This document shows, piece after piece, positions 11,814-24,147 of a stretch of DNA of 64,000 bases. Source of the stretch: Deltaproteobacteria bacterium (lineage in GTDB: Bacteria; JADJOY01); NCBI GenBank assembly GCA_016713535.1, contig JADJOY010000010.1, positions 124,001 through 188,000 on the forward strand, read 5' to 3'. Every line of letters begins with the position of its first letter. Within the stretch, counting starts at the first letter, position 1. A model generated the notes under the pieces. That model saw only the letters and a program-made list of their open reading frames with translations, did not search any database and was not told the DNA's origin. Position numbers and translations under genes: made by a program.

Positions 11814-12545
11814 TCAGAAGTTCACGCCGACGTAACCGCCCGCGCTCAGGTAGCTGGTGTCCGTCATCTCCGCTTCACCGAGGCTCCAGGTGTAGCGGAC
11901 GTCCATGCCGACCGAGAGGAGCTTGTGGATCTTGTAGTCGATGCCGCCGCCGAACACGAGGCCGAGGTCGAGGTAGGTGGTGTTGTTGGTGGGCGGAGAC
12001 GGCACCAGGAAGGCGAGCCCGATCGGGATGATGAAGGGCTGCAGGTCGCACGACGAGTTGAACTTGACCTTCGGCGACACCGCGACCTCGAGCTGGGTCA
12101 CGTTCACCACGTGCAGCGCCGGGGCGCCGAGCAGGGCGCTCGCGGTCTGCACGACGCTCTCGTTCGAGAACTTCGAGTACTCGACGAAGATCTCACCGAC
12201 GATCGTGGCGTCGCCGGGCATCCAGCTCATGTCGGGGCCCGCCCACATCGCCAGGTTGAGCGCCGCCGCCACACCGAACCCGCCCTTGCCGTCGTTCGAG
12301 GGACCCGAGCCGAGCCCGGACGCAGCGTCCGTGAAGACCTCGCCGCCGCGGTCACTCGAGAGCGCTGAGTATGCTCCCCGGAAGATCACCGAGCCGTGTC
12401 CGGCCCCACCGCGAGAGCCGTGGTCGCATGCTTCACACGGCATGCTTTCCTCCGCGCGCGCCGTACTCCGGGCACCCGCAGCCACCGTCAGCGCGATCGC
12501 CGCGCACGTGGCGAGACCCATCACCTTGAAGCTCCGTGACATCAT
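11814..12545 (-). CDS. Outer-membrane beta-barrel protein, function unknown
   Basis: The protein has 243 residues and a Sec signal peptide (MMSRSFKVMGLATCAAIALTVAAG). The mature part has alternating strands such as VAVSPKVKFNSS, YLDLGLVFGGGIDYKI and LLSVGMDVRYTWSLG. It ends SAGGYVGVNF, with the terminal Phe typical of BAM substrates. A CxxC pair (MPCEACDHG) follows the signal peptide. The size and strand pattern suit an 8- to 10-strand barrel of the OmpW/OmpA-like kind. AGGAGGGAG lies just upstream; either of two adjacent ATGs could be used. It is monocistronic, with its own terminator. The ligand or role cannot be read from sequence. Confidence 0.75.
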   Translation of the reverse strand: MMSRSFKVMGLATCAAIALTVAAGARSTARAEESMPCEACDHGSRGGAGHGSVIFRGAYSALSSDRGGEVFTDAASGLGSGPSNDGKGGFGVAAALNLAMWAGPDMSWMPGDATIVGEIFVEYSKFSNESVVQTASALLGAPALHVVNVTQLEVAVSPKVKFNSSCDLQPFIIPIGLAFLVPSPPTNNTTYLDLGLVFGGGIDYKIHKLLSVGMDVRYTWSLGEAEMTDTSYLSAGGYVGVNF

Positions 12546-13009
12546 TTCTCCCTCCTGGTGGACTCCGCCGCGGCCGAGCCGCTGCAGTTAGGTTTCGGTT
12601 CGATCCGGGTCCCCACGGGGACGACGCGGGCGATCCGCGAATGCCGCCGCGTCTCGCACGCACGAAGCGCGAGACGTCGCACAGCGACGCTCGGCACCGC
12701 CGCCGCCCCACTCCGGGGCGGGTTTCGAGTTCACGCCCCGTGCCGGGGCACGAGCTATGTCGAGAAGTCACACAAAAACCGGACGAAACCGATCGGAGAG
12801 CGCGATCCCGCGCGACTCACCCGCGCGGATCCCAGACAGGTCACCCCGATTGAGTGCTCTCCGTCACCGTGAGCACCCCGAGTACACGGGCGGACGGGCG
12901 TTCCACCCCGCCGAAGGGTCCCTCGTGTTCCATTTCCACCACGCTGCGCATCCGCGACGGTCACGAGCCGTCACCGGGCTGGAACCGCGGACGGCGCGAA
13001 CGAGCGGCG
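12546..13009. other. Intergenic stretch, no gene seen
   Basis: These 464 bp lie between the start of the outer-membrane protein gene and the 3' end of the SafE-like gene, both on the minus strand. They should contain the promoter of the former. I see no conserved protein, no hairpin with a T-run and none of the repeat hairpins common elsewhere in the window. Confidence 0.5.
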
Positions 13010-13755
13010 TCAGCCGAGCGGATCGAGGGCGGAGGTGGGCAATGCCGACATCTCGTGGTGGCACGGCGCCGCTTCGTCGCCGGTGAGGAGCGCGGGCAGC
13101 GGCCGGGCCACCAGCATCGCCGCACCCACCGCGAGCACCACCGCCAGCACGCGCGACCACGCGCGCCGGTCCACACCCGCGAGCTGCCGCGTGACCCACG
13201 CCGCGCCGAACAACGCGACGCCGCTCAGCGCCGCGAAGGCCACCATCGTCACGAGTCCGCCGAGCGGCGTTCCGGCGGTAGCCGCGAGCCCCACGGCGGC
13301 GGCGCGAGCGCGCCACACGGCAGGAGCGCGGTGGCGGCGCCGAAGAGCGCGGGCTCACGGGGCAGGCGCTCGGCGACACGCTCGAACAGGGAGGGCGTGC
13401 CTGGTCCGCTCTGGACGGCGGACGCGCGAGCGCCCGCGCGCGGGGGCCGGCTGCGTTGCCACGAGCGGATCGCCGCGACGGCGAGCGCCGCCGCCAGCGA
13501 CCAGGAGATCAGCGCCGCGCCCCAGCGCCCCGCGATCAAGGTCGCGGCGGATCCACCGATCGCGCCCGCCAGGGCTCCCACCGCGCCGTAGCTCACGAGC
13601 CGGCCGAGCTGGTAGCGCCACAGCGCCGTGGTGCCCGGCCTCGGACCGCCCACTCGCGAGCAGGCGAAGCCCGCGAGCGGGCCGCACATCGCGCCGCAGT
13701 GCGGGATGCTCGCGAGCCCGGCGGCGGCGCCCGCGAGGAGTGCCTCCGGGATCAT
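13010..13755 (-). CDS. SafE/UreH-like membrane protein linked to cbb3 oxidase assembly, 1-nt frameshift
   Basis: The first part starts MIPEALLAGAAAGLASIPHCGAMCGPLAGF; the HCGAMCGPL motif and six-helix pattern fit the TauE/SafE-UreH family. The frame breaks at about 13310 just after LLPCGAL. The other frame continues with AAAVGLAATAGTPLGGLVTMVAFAALSG, exactly where the second half of the family repeat should come. Restoring one base gives 248 residues. Its ATG overlaps the ccoG stop (ATGA), so it is co-transcribed with ccoG. Relatives sit beside cco genes in many proteobacteria and are thought to act in metal supply or cytochrome maturation; that role is inferred here. CcoH, usually next to ccoG, is missing from this spot. 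Confidence 0.7.
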
Positions 13756-15194
13756 GAGCGGTGTCCGCCGGGAGCGTCGCCTGGCTCCCCGTCGTGACGT
13801 TCGCCTCCGGCGTGGCGCGGCGCGAGGAACGGCGCCACCAGCTCGCGCTGCTCGCCCTCTACGCCTTCCATGCTGGCCGTGAGCTTGACCCGCGCCTGCT
13901 CCCCGACCTTGCCGAGCGGCGCGGTCACGATCACGGGCACGTTGATGCTCGCCAGCGACGCCAGCGGCACCGATGGCACCGGGATGAGGTACTCGAAGCC
14001 GTCGCCCCCTTCCGCCCGGAGCACCAGCGTCGCGCGCTGCGGCGACTTGTTGACCAGGTGGATGTTGAACGTGTTGCGGACCACCGCGCCGTCGACGACG
14101 AAGGGCGGCCCCTGGGCGCGCAGCAGGTTGGCCTCGAACTGGGTGCGGCTCGCGAACGAGAACGTCGCGACCACCAGCCCGACCAGGCCGAGCACCGCGT
14201 AGAGCGCGAGCCGCGGCCGCCAGAACCGGCGCGGCTTGCCGTCGAGCCCGGCCTGCGAGTCGTACCGCACCAGCCCGCGCGGCCGACCGACCTTGTCCAT
14301 GATCTCGTCGCACGCGTCGATGCACGCAGCGCAACCGACGCACTCGAGCTGTAGCCCGTGGCGGATGTCGATCGCGGTCGGGCACACGACCACGCAGCGC
14401 CTGCAGTCGACGCAGTCCCCGGCGCCTTCCTTGCCGACCTTGCCGCGCGGCTCGCCGCGCTTCACGTCGTAACCGATGATGATCGAGTCGCGGTCGGTGA
14501 GCACCGACTGGAGCCGGCCGTACGGGCACACGATCAGGCAGAACTGCTCGCGGAACCAGGCGAAGTTCAGGTACATCAGGATCGAGATGCCCGCCATCCA
14601 GCCGAACGCCTCGGGATGCTCGGCGGGACTCAAGCGGACCCACTGGAAGAGCTGGTCGAGCGAGGTGAAGTAGCTCAGGAAGATGTGCGCCACGAGCAGC
14701 GAGAGCGCCGCGAACATCGCGTGCTTGAGCACCTTCCGCCACACCTTGTCGAAGCTCAGCGGCGCCGCGTTGCGGCGGATGCGCTGCTCGCGCGGTCCTT
14801 CGATCCAGCGCTCGACGCGCCGGTAGAAGCCCTCCAGGAACACCGTCTGCGGGCAGGCATAGCCGCACCAGACCCGGCCCCACAGCGCGGTCATGGCGAT
14901 GAGCGCGAAGCCCACGCCCGACACCAGGAAGAAGACCAGCCACGCGTCCTGCGCGTTGAACGTCTCGCCGAACAGGTAGAAGCGGCGGCGCTGGATGTCG
15001 AGGAACACCGCCGGGTGGCCACCGACGGTGATCCACGGCAGCGCGGCGTAGATCGCGATCAGGGCGCCGAAGACCACCCACCTGAGGCGAGTGAACCGTC
15101 CCGTGACGTCGGCCGGGTGGACGAACTTCCGGCTGCCGTCCTGCAGCAACGAGCCTTGCTTCTCTTCGGATACCGCCGTCGACTCGGTGGCCAT
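13752..15194 (-). CDS. ccoG: cbb3 oxidase accessory protein CcoG (FixG/RdxA)
   Basis: This 480-residue protein has several membrane segments, the motifs WGRVWCGYACPQTVFLEGFYRRVERWIEG and WFREQFCLIVCPYGRLQSVL, and two ferredoxin-type Cys clusters, CVDCRRCVVVCP and CVGCAACIDACD, in the middle. The C-terminal third is the Ig-like FixG domain (NTFNIHLVNKSPQRATLVLRAEG). CcoG is a membrane iron-sulfur cupric reductase needed for cbb3 oxidase assembly. The gene is downstream of ccoP and overlaps the SafE-like gene by 4 bp. The 283-bp gap to ccoP could contain its own promoter. Confidence 0.95.
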   Translation of the reverse strand: MATESTAVSEEKQGSLLQDGSRKFVHPADVTGRFTRLRWVVFGALIAIYAALPWITVGGHPAVFLDIQRRRFYLFGETFNAQDAWLVFFLVSGVGFALIAMTALWGRVWCGYACPQTVFLEGFYRRVERWIEGPREQRIRRNAAPLSFDKVWRKVLKHAMFAALSLLVAHIFLSYFTSLDQLFQWVRLSPAEHPEAFGWMAGISILMYLNFAWFREQFCLIVCPYGRLQSVLTDRDSIIIGYDVKRGEPRGKVGKEGAGDCVDCRRCVVVCPTAIDIRHGLQLECVGCAACIDACDEIMDKVGRPRGLVRYDSQAGLDGKPRRFWRPRLALYAVLGLVGLVVATFSFASRTQFEANLLRAQGPPFVVDGAVVRNTFNIHLVNKSPQRATLVLRAEGGDGFEYLIPVPSVPLASLASINVPVIVTAPLGKVGEQARVKLTASMEGVEGEQRELVAPFLAPRHAGGERHDGEPGDAPGGHRS

Positions 15195-15477
15195 GACACC
15201 AGGATCCTTCTCACGGCCCGTGCGTGAGGGGCGGCTGCCGGCCTTCGGCCGGCGAGCCGCGTGTGGCGCGGGGACTACCCGCGCGCCGGAACGAGTGAAT
15301 GCTCACGTCTACCTACCTCGCATCCTGACCGCGCCACGATCTCCCGTACGATCGGCCGGTGGCAGAGCCACCGCGGCGAGCCGGGCGAGCCGACTCGGGG
15401 ATGGGACCCGCCGGGACGGGCGGCGAAGGATCGCCGCCCTCCAGGCGGGCGGGGGGCTGGAACAGCCTCCCGAGCAA

Positions 15478-16044
15478 TCAAGGCGGCCACGGATCACCTT
15501 GCGGCGCCTTGCCCGGGACGTTGGTGTTGCGCAGCGTCAGGACGTACGCGACCACCTTCTGCACGCCCTGCTTGCCGAGGGGGCCTTCCCACGACGGCAT
15601 GCCCGCGGTGAGCACGCCCTTGGTCACGGTGTCCAGGAGGTTCGTGGGCGCGCCGCCGTGGATCCAGTACTTGTCGGTGAGGTTGGGGCCGATCTTCCCC
15701 TGGCCCTGCGCATCGTGGCACGCCAGGCAGAACGTCGCGTAGGCGGTCTTGCCCGCCTCCACGACGGCGGGGTCCTCCGACATCGCGACGAGCCTGTCGT
15801 CGGTGATGGCGGGAGCGGCGCTTTCGGTCGCCTGGATCTTGGCCAGGTCCACCTCGAGCTGCTTGCGCGGCGTCGGGGCGACCTCGAACTCGTGGTAGTA
15901 GAACCAGTACCCGATGGCGAACAGGCACGTCGCGAAGAAGATCCCGAGCCACCAGTTCGGCAGCGCGTTGTCCGCTTCCTCGATCCCGTCGTACTCGTGG
16001 ACGATCTCGCCTTGAATCGCGTCCTTGCGTTTGGTTTCAGTCAT
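15478..16044 (-). CDS. ccoP: Monohaem CcoP-like subunit of cbb3 oxidase
   Basis: The protein has 188 residues. The N-terminus (HEYDGIEEADNALPNWWLGIFFATCLFAIGYWFYYH) is the CcoP N-terminal domain with its single membrane helix. A single cytochrome c domain follows, with the haem site CLACH and a Met-ligand region (GVLTAGMPSWEG). Classical CcoP is about 300 residues with two haems, so this is the short, one-haem form. It would pass electrons from soluble cytochrome c to CcoO/CcoN. Its ATG overlaps the end of ccoQ by 8 bp, so translation is coupled. Confidence 0.92.
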   Translation of the reverse strand: MTETKRKDAIQGEIVHEYDGIEEADNALPNWWLGIFFATCLFAIGYWFYYHEFEVAPTPRKQLEVDLAKIQATESAAPAITDDRLVAMSEDPAVVEAGKTAYATFCLACHDAQGQGKIGPNLTDKYWIHGGAPTNLLDTVTKGVLTAGMPSWEGPLGKQGVQKVVAYVLTLRNTNVPGKAPQGDPWPP

Positions 16045-16212
16045 CGTCGGCCTCCAGGGGAAGACGCGCCACGGCCTCGAACTGGGCGGGCCGCGTGAAG
16101 AGCGTTCGGATGGACACGGCGGCGAACACGGTCATGAAGATCAAGAGCGCCACGATCGCGAAGCTCAGGAACGGGCTCTTCGCGAAGTGCTCGCTGGCCA
16201 GCAGGCTCAACA

Positions 16213-16213
<1 letters not shown>
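16037..16213 (-). CDS. ccoQ: cbb3 oxidase small subunit CcoQ
   Basis: A 58-residue frame begins MLSLLASEHFAKSPFLSFAI, has one membrane helix (LSFAIVALLIFMTVFAAVSI) and a short cytosolic tail ending EAVARLPLEADDD. Size, topology and position between ccoO and ccoP match CcoQ, which stabilises the oxidase core. The ATG overlaps the ccoNO stop as TGATG, and the stop lies inside the start of ccoP. The match is by position and shape, since CcoQ has little sequence conservation. Confidence 0.8.
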
Positions 16214-18535
<2,322 letters not shown>

Positions 18536-18539
<4 letters not shown>

Positions 18540-18787
18540 GCCTTTCGCCCCTTTCCTCCTTGCGTTCGCATTTCGACTCCGGCCGACATCGAGTGCCTGT
18601 CGTTGGCAGTGGCCGCGGCGGGTGCCGCGGATGGTTCGAGGGTCGTGAGCTCGTCGTCCTCGAGCGGCAACAGCGCGAGGCGGTCGGCGTGGTCGAGGGT
18701 GCGCTGGCGCACCGTCCACGCGAAGAAGAGCACCGCCCCGAGCGCCATGCTCAGGCTCACGGCGATGAGCAGGATCAAGACCTCCAC
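18536..18787 (-). CDS. ccoS: cbb3 oxidase maturation protein CcoS
   Basis: This 83-residue frame starts with GTG at 18787, inside the end of ccoI. It reads [28 protein letters not shown] and then [14 protein letters not shown], the typical single-helix CcoS with its acidic tail. The C-terminal ~30 residues (Ala/Thr-rich) are longer than usual. CcoS is needed for cofactor insertion into the oxidase. Its stop overlaps the ccoN ATG. Confidence 0.9.
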
Positions 18788-21198
18788 GTCACGCTCCTCG
18801 GCCCCAGCGACGCGGCGGTGGCCGCCACGATCGCGATCGAGCTCAGCGGCATGAGCACCGCCGCCAGCCACGGCTTCATCCATCCCGCCCACGCCAGCGC
18901 CACGGCCAGCACGTTGTAGGCCAGCGCCCAGGCCAGGTTGCGGTGCAGCACCTGGCGCAGCCTCGCCGCCGCCAGCAGCGCGCGGCGCAACGGCGCGAGG
19001 CCGGCGGTGGTGAAGTAGAAGTCGGAGCGCGCCGCCATGAACGGCCGATCGACCGCCGGCGTGCCCGAGCACCACGCGTTGGCGACCGCGAGGCTGTCGT
19101 TGATGCCGTCACCCACCATGAGGGTGTCGCGCCGGTCGTGGGCGGCGAGCCACCCAGCCTTGCCGTCGGGGCTCAGATCGCCGAGCGCGCGCTCGCGCGG
19201 GACTCCGAGCGAACGCGCGAGCTCGTCGACGCGCGCCTGCGCGTCGCCGCTCAGGATCCAGGTCTCGAAACCGCCGGCCGTGAAACGCCCGACCTCGACA
19301 CCGGCGTCGCGGCGCAGCTCCTCGTCGGTGCGGACCGCGGCGCGCGCGCGGCCGTCGATCCCGAGCACCAGGTCGGCGCCCGCGGGCGAGTCGTCGGCTA
19401 CCCAGCGCGCCGCGCCGAGCCGCACGAGCCGGCCGTCCACGCGCGCTTCGAGGCCGAGCCCCGGGTGCTCGGTGACGTCGAGGCGACGCGCGAGCGCGGC
19501 GCCGCGCGTCTCCAGATGGCGGCGAACGGCGGCGCTCTTGGGGTGGCTGCTGGTGGCGACGAGGTCGAAGAGGAGCTGGCGGTCCGCGGCGGAGAGAGCT
19601 TCGAGCGCCGCGCCGTCGACCACCTGGAGGTATCCGGTGGTGAGCGTGCCGGTCTTGTCGAACACCACGCGCCGCACGTCGACCGCGCGATCGAGGAAGC
19701 TCGACGCGCGCACGAAGAGCCCCGAGCGGCGCAGGCCCGCCTGCACCAGCTCGTAGGCGAGCGGCGACGCGATCCCGAACGCACACGGGCACGTCACCAC
19801 CAGCACGGCGGTGGTGACCTCGAACGCTCGCAGCGCGTCGTGGGTCAAGCCCCACCAGCCGGCGAGCCCGGCGACGGCGGCGACGAGGACCCCGATCACC
19901 CACCCCGACGCCACGCGCTGCCACCACGGCGTCGAGCGCGCCCGGTCGGCGAGGCGCTCGCGCGGCGTCGCGAGCAGCCGCACGATGGGCGACTCCGCGA
20001 ACGAAGTGGCGGCGCGCATCGACACCGCCGCCGAGCCCGCGTTGAAGCTGCCCGCGGGCGCGAGGGTGCCCTCGGCGAACACCCGCGGCTCGCTCTCGCC
20101 GTTGATCCAGTCGAGCGTGAGCGTGGCGGATCCGCCCAGCACCGTGGCGTCGAGCGGCACGAGGTCGCCCGGTGCCACCAGCAACTCGTCGCCCGCCTGC
20201 ACCGCGCGGCACTCGACCAGCTCGACGCGCCCGTCGCGGACCCGCCGCGTGAGCAGCCCGTCGATGCCGTCGTCGGCCAGGAGCTCGCGGCGGTTGCGCT
20301 CGAGCACCCGCTCCTGGAGCCAGCGGCCGAGCACCATCAGCGCGATGAACACCGCCACCGTGTCGAGGTAGTTCGCGGTGCCGCCGGCGAAGAAGTACGA
20401 CGCCATCGAGCCGGCGTAGGCGAGCACGATGCCGAGCGCGATCGGCGTGTCGAGGTGGAGCACGCCCGCGGCGAGCGCGCGCCACGCCGAGCGGATGAAG
20501 ACGGTGCCGCCGATCGCGAGCGAGAGTGTCGCGATCACCACGTTGGCGCCGGTGAGCATCGTGTGCACCGGCCCCTCGGTGAGCCCGAGGTGGAGCGCGA
20601 ACCCGAAGATCATCGCGTTCGCCGCGAGGGCGACGCAGATGCCCGCGCGCACCAGCATCGCGTCCGCGGTGGAGCGGACGTCCTTGAGCGGCGGCCCGAA
20701 GCGGTAGCCGAAGCGCTCGATCGCCGCCACCCACTCGCCGAGCCCGAACCCCGGCTCGACCGCGAGGTCGACGCGGCCGAGGGCCGGGTTCACCAGCGCC
20801 CGCACGCCGTGCGGCTGGCGCCGGAAGAGCTCCTCGATCAGCCACACACACGCCGAGCAGTGGATGCCCTGGACGTCGAGCGCGATCGAACAGACTCCGG
20901 AGGCGCCGGCGAGCCGCTCGGCGAGCGGCTCGAGCCACTTGCGGTCGCGGCCCTCGACCGCCGACTCGGCCACGGGCCACCCTGCGCTGCCGCGCAGCTT
21001 GTAGTAGCGCCCCAGCCCTTCGGCGCGGATCAGGCGGTGGACCGCGCGGCAGCCGGCGCAGCAGTAGCCATCGGTGTCGTACACGCCGAGCGGAAGACCG
21101 CAATGCAGGCAGCCTTCCACCGCGCCGTCGCGCGCGGGCTCGGCGGGGGCGAGTCGGTCGGCGGCCAGCGCCGCCAGGGGAGTCGATGAAGCGGTCAT
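18775..21198 (-). CDS. ccoI: Copper-exporting P1B-type ATPase CcoI (FixI)
   Basis: Starting at the ATG at 21198 the protein has 807 residues. Order: an N-terminal Cys-rich region ([21 protein letters not shown], near 30-50), a heavy-metal-binding domain with [13 protein letters not shown], membrane helices, a transduction loop (DWINGESEP), the metal-path motif [11 protein letters not shown], the phosphorylation site DKTGTLT, and the hinge GDGINDS. This is the CcoI/FixI group that supplies copper for cbb3 oxidase. It is the first gene of ccoI-ccoS-ccoNO-ccoQ-ccoP, each overlapping the next. A CRP/FNR-like palindrome lies 186 bp upstream. Confidence 0.95.
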   Translation of the reverse strand: MTASSTPLAALAADRLAPAEPARDGAVEGCLHCGLPLGVYDTDGYCCAGCRAVHRLIRAEGLGRYYKLRGSAGWPVAESAVEGRDRKWLEPLAERLAGASGVCSIALDVQGIHCSACVWLIEELFRRQPHGVRALVNPALGRVDLAVEPGFGLGEWVAAIERFGYRFGPPLKDVRSTADAMLVRAGICVALAANAMIFGFALHLGLTEGPVHTMLTGANVVIATLSLAIGGTVFIRSAWRALAAGVLHLDTPIALGIVLAYAGSMASYFFAGGTANYLDTVAVFIALMVLGRWLQERVLERNRRELLADDGIDGLLTRRVRDGRVELVECRAVQAGDELLVAPGDLVPLDATVLGGSATLTLDWINGESEPRVFAEGTLAPAGSFNAGSAAVSMRAATSFAESPIVRLLATPRERLADRARSTPWWQRVASGWVIGVLVAAVAGLAGWWGLTHDALRAFEVTTAVLVVTCPCAFGIASPLAYELVQAGLRRSGLFVRASSFLDRAVDVRRVVFDKTGTLTTGYLQVVDGAALEALSAADRQLLFDLVATSSHPKSAAVRRHLETRGAALARRLDVTEHPGLGLEARVDGRLVRLGAARWVADDSPAGADLVLGIDGRARAAVRTDEELRRDAGVEVGRFTAGGFETWILSGDAQARVDELARSLGVPRERALGDLSPDGKAGWLAAHDRRDTLMVGDGINDSLAVANAWCSGTPAVDRPFMAARSDFYFTTAGLAPLRRALLAAARLRQVLHRNLAWALAYNVLAVALAWAGWMKPWLAAVLMPLSSIAIVAATAASLGPRSVTWRS

Positions 21199-21636
21199 CG
21201 GAGACAGAGCGGGCGTACTTCTGGCGCGCCGAAGGCTAGCCGTAGGGCAAGTGACGTGCCACGGCCCCGCCGCCGCGTCGGGCCGGACACGGTGCCAGTT
21301 CGCCGGTGCGCCGAAATGCCGCGACATCGCGTCATTCCGTGGCTCGCGCCGCAGCTCGCGGCGCTCGGATGGCGCGACGGGTGCGTGACATCCGTCACCT
21401 GCAGGGGCCTCGAAAACGCGGCCGCGCGGCTCCGCGTTACGAGTGCGTAACTGGAGACGCGCCAGGAGCAGGCCGAGGACCGATCGGCCGTTCAATGGAG
21501 CACAACCCTCGCACCGGCCTCACGGGCCAGTGCGAAGCCGCTCGTCGGGGGGATGGCGGGGCTGGCGGCGCGACTTCGTTGCGGATCGCCCGCCACGCGG
21601 AGGGGGCCCGGAACGGCCCCATCGAACAGACGCGCC
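21199..21636. other. Intergenic stretch between cytochrome c and ccoI
   Basis: These 438 bp should hold the ccoI operon promoter. The CRP/FNR-like palindrome at 21384-21399 is the only clear signal. No protein-like frame or repeat hairpin was seen. Confidence 0.5.
21384..21399. promoter_or_regulatory. CRP/FNR-family-like palindrome upstream of ccoI
   Basis: The site CGTGACATCCGTCACC is GTGA-N6-TCAC with a perfect GTGAC/GTCAC dyad, 186 bp upstream of the ccoI start. cbb3 operons are commonly under FNR/ANR-type oxygen control, whose sites are related to this form. The assignment is inferred. Confidence 0.5.
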
Positions 21637-21999
21637 CTACTTGGCGGCCTTGCCGAGCTCGCGGATGTAGGCGACGACGTTGTGGATGTCGGCGTCCGAC
21701 AGCGCCGCACCCCAGGCGGCCATCAGCGGCGACTTCCCGACCGCCGGGCCGCCCTCCTTGATGACCTTGAAGATGTCGGCGTCCTTGGTGGTCTTCTGCC
21801 ACTCCTTGTCGGCGTAGTTACGTGGCTTGGGGTTGAGGGCCGCGCCGCCGGGGCCATCGCCCTGGCCGGTCATGCCATGGCACGTCGAGCAGAAGAGGTC
21901 GTACTTCGCCTTGCCGGCCGCCGCGTCGCCCGCGGCCAGAGCGGTGGCCGAGCTTCCCAACAGCACTGCACCCGAAACGAACGCCAACACGCGATTCAT
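21637..21999 (-). CDS. Small secreted monohaem cytochrome c
   Basis: I place the start at the ATG at 21999, which has GAGGAGAGGAC just upstream and gives a clean signal peptide (MNRVLAFVSGAVLLGSSATALA). The mature protein of about 98 residues carries one haem site, CSTCHGMTGQGDGPGG, and a Met-ligand region (GKSPLMAAWGAALSD). This is a class I cytochrome c of the c5/cbb3-donor size. Next to the cbb3 operon it is a natural candidate for the periplasmic electron donor, which is an inference. An upstream in-frame extension to 22257 lacks a signal peptide and is rejected. Confidence 0.88.
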   Translation of the reverse strand: MNRVLAFVSGAVLLGSSATALAAGDAAAGKAKYDLFCSTCHGMTGQGDGPGGAALNPKPRNYADKEWQKTTKDADIFKVIKEGGPAVGKSPLMAAWGAALSDADIHNVVAYIRELGKAAK

Positions 22000-22127
22000 G
22001 ATGTCCTCTCCTCGAACGGCAGGTTGTGAAGCCTCTCGAATAACACGCCGGCGCGTGTGCTCCAATCCGCCCACACGGCCCGCGGGTGCGACGTGTGGTC
22101 GCGGAGAGCGCATGCGTCGCCGCGGCG

Positions 22128-22143
22128 TGTGACCCGCATCACC
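22128..22143. promoter_or_regulatory. CRP/FNR-family-like palindrome upstream of the cytochrome c gene
   Basis: The site TGTGACCCGCATCACC is TGTGA-N6-TCAC. It lies 129 bp upstream of the cytochrome c start and overlaps the stop codon of the DUF885 gene. It matches the form of the sites at 11513 and 21384. Confidence 0.45.
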
Positions 22144-23868
22144 GAGCCGGCGTGACGCCGGGCGGAAGGCCGAGCATCGCGCGACGGATCGCGGGGAACG
22201 GCGCGCCGCCGAGGGCCAGGAAGCGGTCGTGGAAATCGCGCAGCCGGAACCGCTCACCCTCGCGCTCGCGCACCTCCTCGCGCAGCTCGAGGATCAGTTG
22301 CTTGCCCAGGGTGTACGACAGGTAGGTCGGGTCGTAGGTGCCGCGCACGGCCTCGTCGCGGGCGTTGGCTGCGTCCTGGTACGCGACCTCGCGCATCGCC
22401 GCGGCGCATTCGTCGACGGTCATGCCGCGTGCGTGGATGCCGATCGCGCACAACAGCCGCTGATCTCGGATCAGCGACTCGAAGAGCTGCGCCACATGGA
22501 AGCGTGGGTCGCGCCGCGCGAACCCTTCCTCCCACATGAGCTGCTCGGTGTAGTGCGCCCAGCCCTCGCCCACGAGCTGGTGCCAGAAGCTCTTCAGCAC
22601 CCGCGAAGGGATCGTCCGGCGGTGGAGCTCGTCGACGAAGTGGCCGGGGTAGAGCTCGTGGGTGGTGATGACCATCAGGTCCCAGGTGCTCGGGACGTAC
22701 GCGGCTTGCTCGGCGGGAGGAAGGCGGGAATCGGGCGGCGAGATCAGGTAGAAGCTCGGCATCGTCTCGGGCTCGAACGGCCCGGCGCCATCGAGCATCG
22801 CCGACGCGGTGCGCGCGTAGGGCGGGGTCTCGCGGACCTCGGCCACCGCCTTGCCCGGCAGCCTCATGAGGTCGCGCTCGAGGATGAAGCGGCGCGCCTC
22901 GGCCGACTGACGGCGTGCCTCGACGAGGACGTCGAGCGGCTTCACCGCGAGCACCTCGCGCACCACATCGGCGGCCGGCCGCTCCGGATCGATGGCCCGC
23001 GCGGCGAGCGCAAGCCGCTCGGTGTCGCGCGCGACCGCGTCGCGCCCGAGCCGCTCGAGCTCGTCGACGTCGCCGTCCACCGCCTGGTACGCCTCGACGT
23101 CCCGCTCGAGCGCGGCGGCACCGAGCACGTGGCTCTGGTCAGAATGCTCCTGCCGCGCGACGAGGAACGCGCGGTGGTCCTCGAGGGCGCGGGCCAGCGT
23201 CGCGAGCGCGTCGTCGACGTCGGCGCGCAGCCGCGGATCGGTGAGCGGCGCGAGCGCCTCGCGCACGTCGGCGCGCAGGAACTCGAGCTGTCCCTCGACC
23301 TCGAAGATCGCGATCGTGAGCCACGGCGCGGCGAGGCGCCCTCGAGGTTGGCGCGGAGCCGCGGCGAGGCGCGCGGGCGCGCCGCGCGCGAGCGCCACGA
23401 TCGCGCGGGCGCGCTGCCCGAGCGGCGCGTACTCGCGCGCGAGGTAGCGATCGAGCTCGAGCGCGCCGTTGTAGTGCATCGGGTTGCGCCACGGGGCGCG
23501 CAGCCCGGTGAGGGTGCACAGGTCGCCGCGGATGGCGAGCAGCAGCGTTTCGCGCTCGAGCTGGTGGAGCGTGGAGAGCTGCGGGGATCGAACGCCTCGA
23601 ACGTCGCCAGCGCGGCGCGTAGACGGTCGATCTCGCGCGCGAGACCCGCCGCCGAGACGTCGTCGAGCTTGCCGTCATGGTCGTGATACCCGAGCGAAAC
23701 GGCGAACGAGGGGTTGGCGTCGAGATAGGCACCGAGGAAGCCCTCGGCGGCCCGCGTGAAGCGCGCATCGGCGGCGCCCTCGCCCGCCGAGGGCGCCCCG
23801 CCGGACACCCCCGAACAGCCCGCCACCAACGCCGCGAGGAGCGCGATCCGACGCAGGTTTCTCGACAC
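22139..23868 (-). CDS. DUF885 family lipoprotein, probable metallopeptidase-like, 1-nt frameshift
   Basis: The N-terminus is a lipoprotein signal (VSRNLRRIALLAALVAGCSG) from a GTG at 23868. The frame breaks at about 23584, where ...FEAFDP continues in another frame as QLSTLHQLERETLLLAIRGDL; one missing C in a CCCC run explains it and gives 576 residues. The second half has ITTHELYPGHFVDELHRR (HExxxGH type) and GEGWAHYTEQLMWEEG, the hallmarks of DUF885, a gluzincin-related family. The enzyme would sit in a membrane facing the periplasm. Between about 23340 and 23375 the family-like RANLEG lies in another frame, so a second, self-compensating pair of indels is possible. The substrate is unknown. 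Confidence 0.8.
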
Positions 23869-24147
23869 CGGGCGCGTGCTCGGGCGCGCCGCGGCTGGAC
23901 GAGCGTCGGTCGGGGCGGTGGCGCGAAAAGGGTCAGCTTCGGGAGTGGGCACGGTTCTGGCTCTTGAGGAGGTCGGCTGAAGGTGGAGGTCCGCGAGCCG
24001 GGTTGTCGCTGCGAAGACCCGCCCCGCGGCGCGTGGAAAGGGGGGACGGGCGATCGGCTCCACCCTACGACGCCCTTCCGGCGCTGGGGAAGGCATCGCC
24101 GTCCGGGAAACGACCGGGTGCAGCTGCCGGCGGGAAGGAGGACCGCG

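Noticed and set aside
18943-21189. 748-residue plus-strand frame
   Set aside because: Antisense shadow of ccoI with no recognisable motif.
21637-22257. 206-residue form of the small cytochrome c
   Set aside because: The extra N-terminal sequence is Arg/Ser-rich and would bury the signal peptide; the ATG at 21999 has a strong ribosome site.
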